A stretch of DNA of 13,595 nt from Prevotella sp. CAG:732 (GTDB lineage: Bacteria > Bacteroidota > Bacteroidia > Bacteroidales > Bacteroidaceae), in NCBI GenBank assembly GCA_000436035.1, contig FR893270.1:51128-64722 (forward strand), written 5' to 3'. The notes beneath the pieces are model-generated. The model saw nothing but the letters and a program-made list of their open reading frames with translations. It was not told where the DNA came from and searched no databases. Position 1 is the first letter of the stretch, and every line of letters starts with the position of its first letter. The position numbers and the translations under genes were made by a program. Shown piece by piece: positions 11,752 to 13,595 of the stretch.

Positions 11752-12324
11752 TTAGAGCACGGCATCAAACATCAGTTTGTAATACTCTGCCTTTTTCTCT
11801 ACAGCCAGTGGATAGGCTCTACTGCTGCTTGGCATCCGATAGAGACGCAAGGTGCGATTTTCGAAGGTGAACTCCACATAGCCTCCCATCTTCGGAGTTT
11901 CCGTGATATGATAATGCTCGGTGAAGACCTTGGTAGCCAACTGTCCGGCTGTCAACACCGCCTTGCATTCGGGCAAGGCTCTCAGCATCCCATCCAGGTC
12001 GGCAGGCTCCACGATTAGCAGGTCCTTGTCGGAAGCCGTGTTCTTGGTACAAATCACCTTTTGGGCGGTATCAAAGATAGCCACGCCCTTCTCTTCCAGA
12101 AACTCCTTGATGGCATCCAAGCGATATTGCTTCTTCTCCGCATCCACGAAATGCAACTTGTCTCCGAAGAAGATGATGCCGAAGATGCGCCACATGTCAT
12201 TTTGGAAATTAGGATAATACCAAGGCATACACCATCGCTTGGGCGAAGGTGGGAAGGTGCCGAGCATCAGCAGATGCGCATTCACTGGCAACCAAGGTTC
12301 AAAAGGATGATTCTCTATCTGCAT
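11752..12324 (-). CDS. Uracil-DNA glycosylase superfamily protein (MUG/HDG-like)
   Basis: A 190-residue cytoplasmic protein taken from the ATG at 12322-12324; a longer frame from 12402 would overlap the EEP gene and add a non-conserved tail, while GAAGGG sits just upstream of the chosen ATG. Motif 1 of the UDG superfamily is LLMLGTFPPSPKRW (18-31), followed by YYPNFQNDMWRIFG (36-49), like the YY..N.FWRI segment of mismatch and hypoxanthine glycosylases. The C-terminal motif is RMPSSSRAY (163-171), in the place of the HPS or PSTSP loop. These enzymes remove deaminated bases from DNA. The catalytic polar residue of motif 1 is not obvious, so substrate and even activity are uncertain. The gene begins 14 nt after the EEP gene, so it is in the same transcript. 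Confidence 0.75.
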   Translation of the reverse strand: MQIENHPFEPWLPVNAHLLMLGTFPPSPKRWCMPWYYPNFQNDMWRIFGIIFFGDKLHFVDAEKKQYRLDAIKEFLEEKGVAIFDTAQKVICTKNTASDKDLLIVEPADLDGMLRALPECKAVLTAGQLATKVFTEHYHITETPKMGGYVEFTFENRTLRLYRMPSSSRAYPLAVEKKAEYYKLMFDAVL

Positions 12325-12338
12325 ACAACCCTTCACTT

Positions 12339-13388
12339 TTACTTCGCCTCCTTGACAAGATACATGACAACTGGCAAGTGGTCGCTGAAACCATTGAGCC
12401 ATCTGCCACCAGCCGATGTACGGAGAGGAGCACCCTTGTACTGACCATCCTGCTGGATGAGGTAGTCACGACGGAAAACCTGGTGAGCGAAATATTTCAA
12501 GGTAGAAAAATCCTTGTGCTTGCTGTCCTTGTTGAGCAAGTTAGGAGTGATAACAATCTGGTCGAAGAGATTCCAACTGCCGTTATAGAACAAGGTGCCC
12601 TTTCCCTCTTTGGCAAGGATATTGTACCAAGGATTATACATATCGTCAGGTCCCACCTGGCTAATCTCAGGCTTAGCCTGCAAGCACTCGTGCATACTCT
12701 TGTTGGTAGGGTCGTCGTTCATATCACCCATCACAAAGACCTTCATGTTCTTGTTGATGCGAAGGAGACTGTCCTTGACAGCCTTGGTCTGACGAGCTCC
12801 CGACTCACGGTAGAAAGGGCCAGAGAATCGGCTAGGCCAGTGGCACACGATGACTGCGACATCCTCGCCTCCCAACTCGCCACGAACAGTGAGGAAACCA
12901 CGGGTATAATAAGTGCTATCCTTTGCCTTCTCCTGAACGTATGGCACCAACTTCACATTCTTCACGGTGAAGAGAGCAGGATTGTAGAGCAAGGCACAGT
13001 CGATACCACGGCGGTCAGGACCCTCGATATGACAGTACTTCATGCCACGAGCCTTGAGAGGTTCCTGAGCGATGAGGTCATCGAGCACCTTGTGGTTCTC
13101 CACCTCAGCCATGCCGATGAAGGCGCAGCCCACCTTAGGCAACTTATCCGTACCCATGTCGGCAAGGGCACGAGCCATGTTGTGCAACTTGTTGGTGTAC
13201 TTCATGCCGTTCCATCCCTTGGCAGGCAGATACTCATAGTCGTTCTTGCCCTCATCGTGGCAAGTATCGAAGAGATTCTCCTGGTTGTAGAAGCCTACGG
13301 CATAGAGATTGAATCGTTTTTGCCCTTGGGCAAGCGCAGCCAAGCTGACTATCAACAAGGCGGCGAACATCAAAAATTGTTTCTTCAT
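12339..13388 (-). CDS. Secreted endonuclease/exonuclease/phosphatase (EEP) family protein
   Basis: A 349-residue protein with a signal peptide (MKKQFLMFAALLIVSLAALA, cleavage near residue 20) and an EEP (DNase I-like) domain over the rest. Visible motifs in order: FYNQENLFD with Asn35/Glu37, MAEVEN (93-98) with the metal-binding Glu, RRGIDCALLY (126-135), VCHWPSR (181-187) with the first catalytic His, VMGDMNDDP (219-227) with Asp222 and Asn224, LFDQIVIT (274-281), and FSDHLPVVMYL (334-344) with the Asp-His pair. All catalytic positions appear intact. The family covers nucleases and phosphodiesterases; export suggests it acts on nucleic acids or other phosphodiesters in the periplasm or outside. 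It precedes the UDG-like gene by 14 nt. No convincing TAnnTTTG promoter was found upstream on the minus strand. Confidence 0.9.
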   Translation of the reverse strand: MKKQFLMFAALLIVSLAALAQGQKRFNLYAVGFYNQENLFDTCHDEGKNDYEYLPAKGWNGMKYTNKLHNMARALADMGTDKLPKVGCAFIGMAEVENHKVLDDLIAQEPLKARGMKYCHIEGPDRRGIDCALLYNPALFTVKNVKLVPYVQEKAKDSTYYTRGFLTVRGELGGEDVAVIVCHWPSRFSGPFYRESGARQTKAVKDSLLRINKNMKVFVMGDMNDDPTNKSMHECLQAKPEISQVGPDDMYNPWYNILAKEGKGTLFYNGSWNLFDQIVITPNLLNKDSKHKDFSTLKYFAHQVFRRDYLIQQDGQYKGAPLRTSAGGRWLNGFSDHLPVVMYLVKEAK

Positions 13389-13595
13389 TATTTTAGTTTT
13401 TATTCATTTTATCTAAGGATATGTCGTCCAATGATGTTCGATAACACATTATCAAATGCAAATATCGGCATTTTATCTGAAAAAACCGCATATTTCATCA
13501 AAATTTAATCAAAAAAGCTTTCATTTTTAAAAAATATTTCGTTACTTTGCAAACATTATTAGTAATTAAACCTGTTGGCGGAATTAATTTAGTGC
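13389..13595. other. Intergenic region at the right edge
   Basis: AT-rich, with no gene visible. It holds small inverted pairs GATAA/TTATC (about 13440-13453) and AAATGC/GCATTT (13454-13459 and 13468-13473) that could be operator or hairpin sites. A degenerate plus-strand -7 box, TACTTTGC (13543-13550), may start a gene beyond the window edge, but its -33 element is poor. Confidence 0.35.

Noticed and set aside
12325..12402. N-terminal extension of the UDG-like protein from an ATG at 12402
   Set aside because: It would overlap the 3' end of the EEP gene by 64 nt and add a sequence unlike the family; the ATG at 12324 has a purine-rich site and a conserved-looking beginning.
12249..13508. A 419-codon open frame on the plus strand opposite the EEP gene
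   Set aside because: It is the mirror of a gene with intact catalytic motifs and a signal peptide; the predicted protein has no recognisable domain and spans the gene's start and the UDG-like gene's 5' end.

Overview
The window looks like ordinary chromosome from a gut- or oral-type Bacteroidota, most likely Prevotellaceae (Prevotella/Segatella). Three things suggest this. Several promoters match the Bacteroidetes sigma-ABfr pattern (TTG or TTTG, 19-20 nt, TAnnTTTG) and Shine-Dalgarno signals are weak. The NusB is the long type, and a DUF5606 gene is present. The gene order nusB-yajC-ybbR-coaE and rplY-pth-S4 protein is, from memory, familiar in this group. The genus is inferred, not proven. 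I see no tRNA, rRNA, IS element, prophage or CRISPR array.

Layout, left to right. (1) The 3' end of a MATE-family transporter (+) meets a convergent minus-strand pair, the queuosine-precursor transporter yhhQ and queF; strong hairpins lie between them. The yhhQ-queF leader contains what I read as a preQ1-I riboswitch whose pseudoknot ends 4 nt before the yhhQ start codon. (2) A five-gene minus-strand operon runs from 5834 down to 2397: nusB, yajC, a YbbR-like protein, coaE and a DUF5606 protein, closed by a terminator. (3) Divergently, rplY-pth-hslR-like form a translation-related plus-strand operon at 6128-7821. (4) Two tandem paralogous small outer-membrane beta-barrel genes lie at 8183-9450, each followed by a hairpin terminator. 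(5) A DUF308 membrane protein (-) and a histidine phosphatase (+) are driven by interleaved divergent promoters. (6) A minus-strand group, a secreted endonuclease/exonuclease/phosphatase (EEP) protein, a uracil-DNA glycosylase superfamily protein and uridine kinase udk, fills 13388-11043. The last 200 bases are intergenic.

Functional themes are housekeeping: queuosine salvage (YhhQ imports the precursor, QueF makes preQ1, and preQ1 would shut the operon off through the riboswitch), rRNA transcription and protein export (NusB, YajC), CoA synthesis, translation and peptidyl-tRNA recycling (L25, Pth, S4 protein), nucleotide salvage and DNA repair.

I do not see a large new multi-gene system. The most interesting signals are regulatory: the preQ1-I riboswitch candidate, a 26-nt promoter/initial-transcript block shared by yhhQ and rplY (24 of 26 identical), a symmetric pair of overlapping divergent promoters, a 13-bp hairpin inside pth, and a candidate antisense promoter with an 11-codon ORF beyond the S4 gene.
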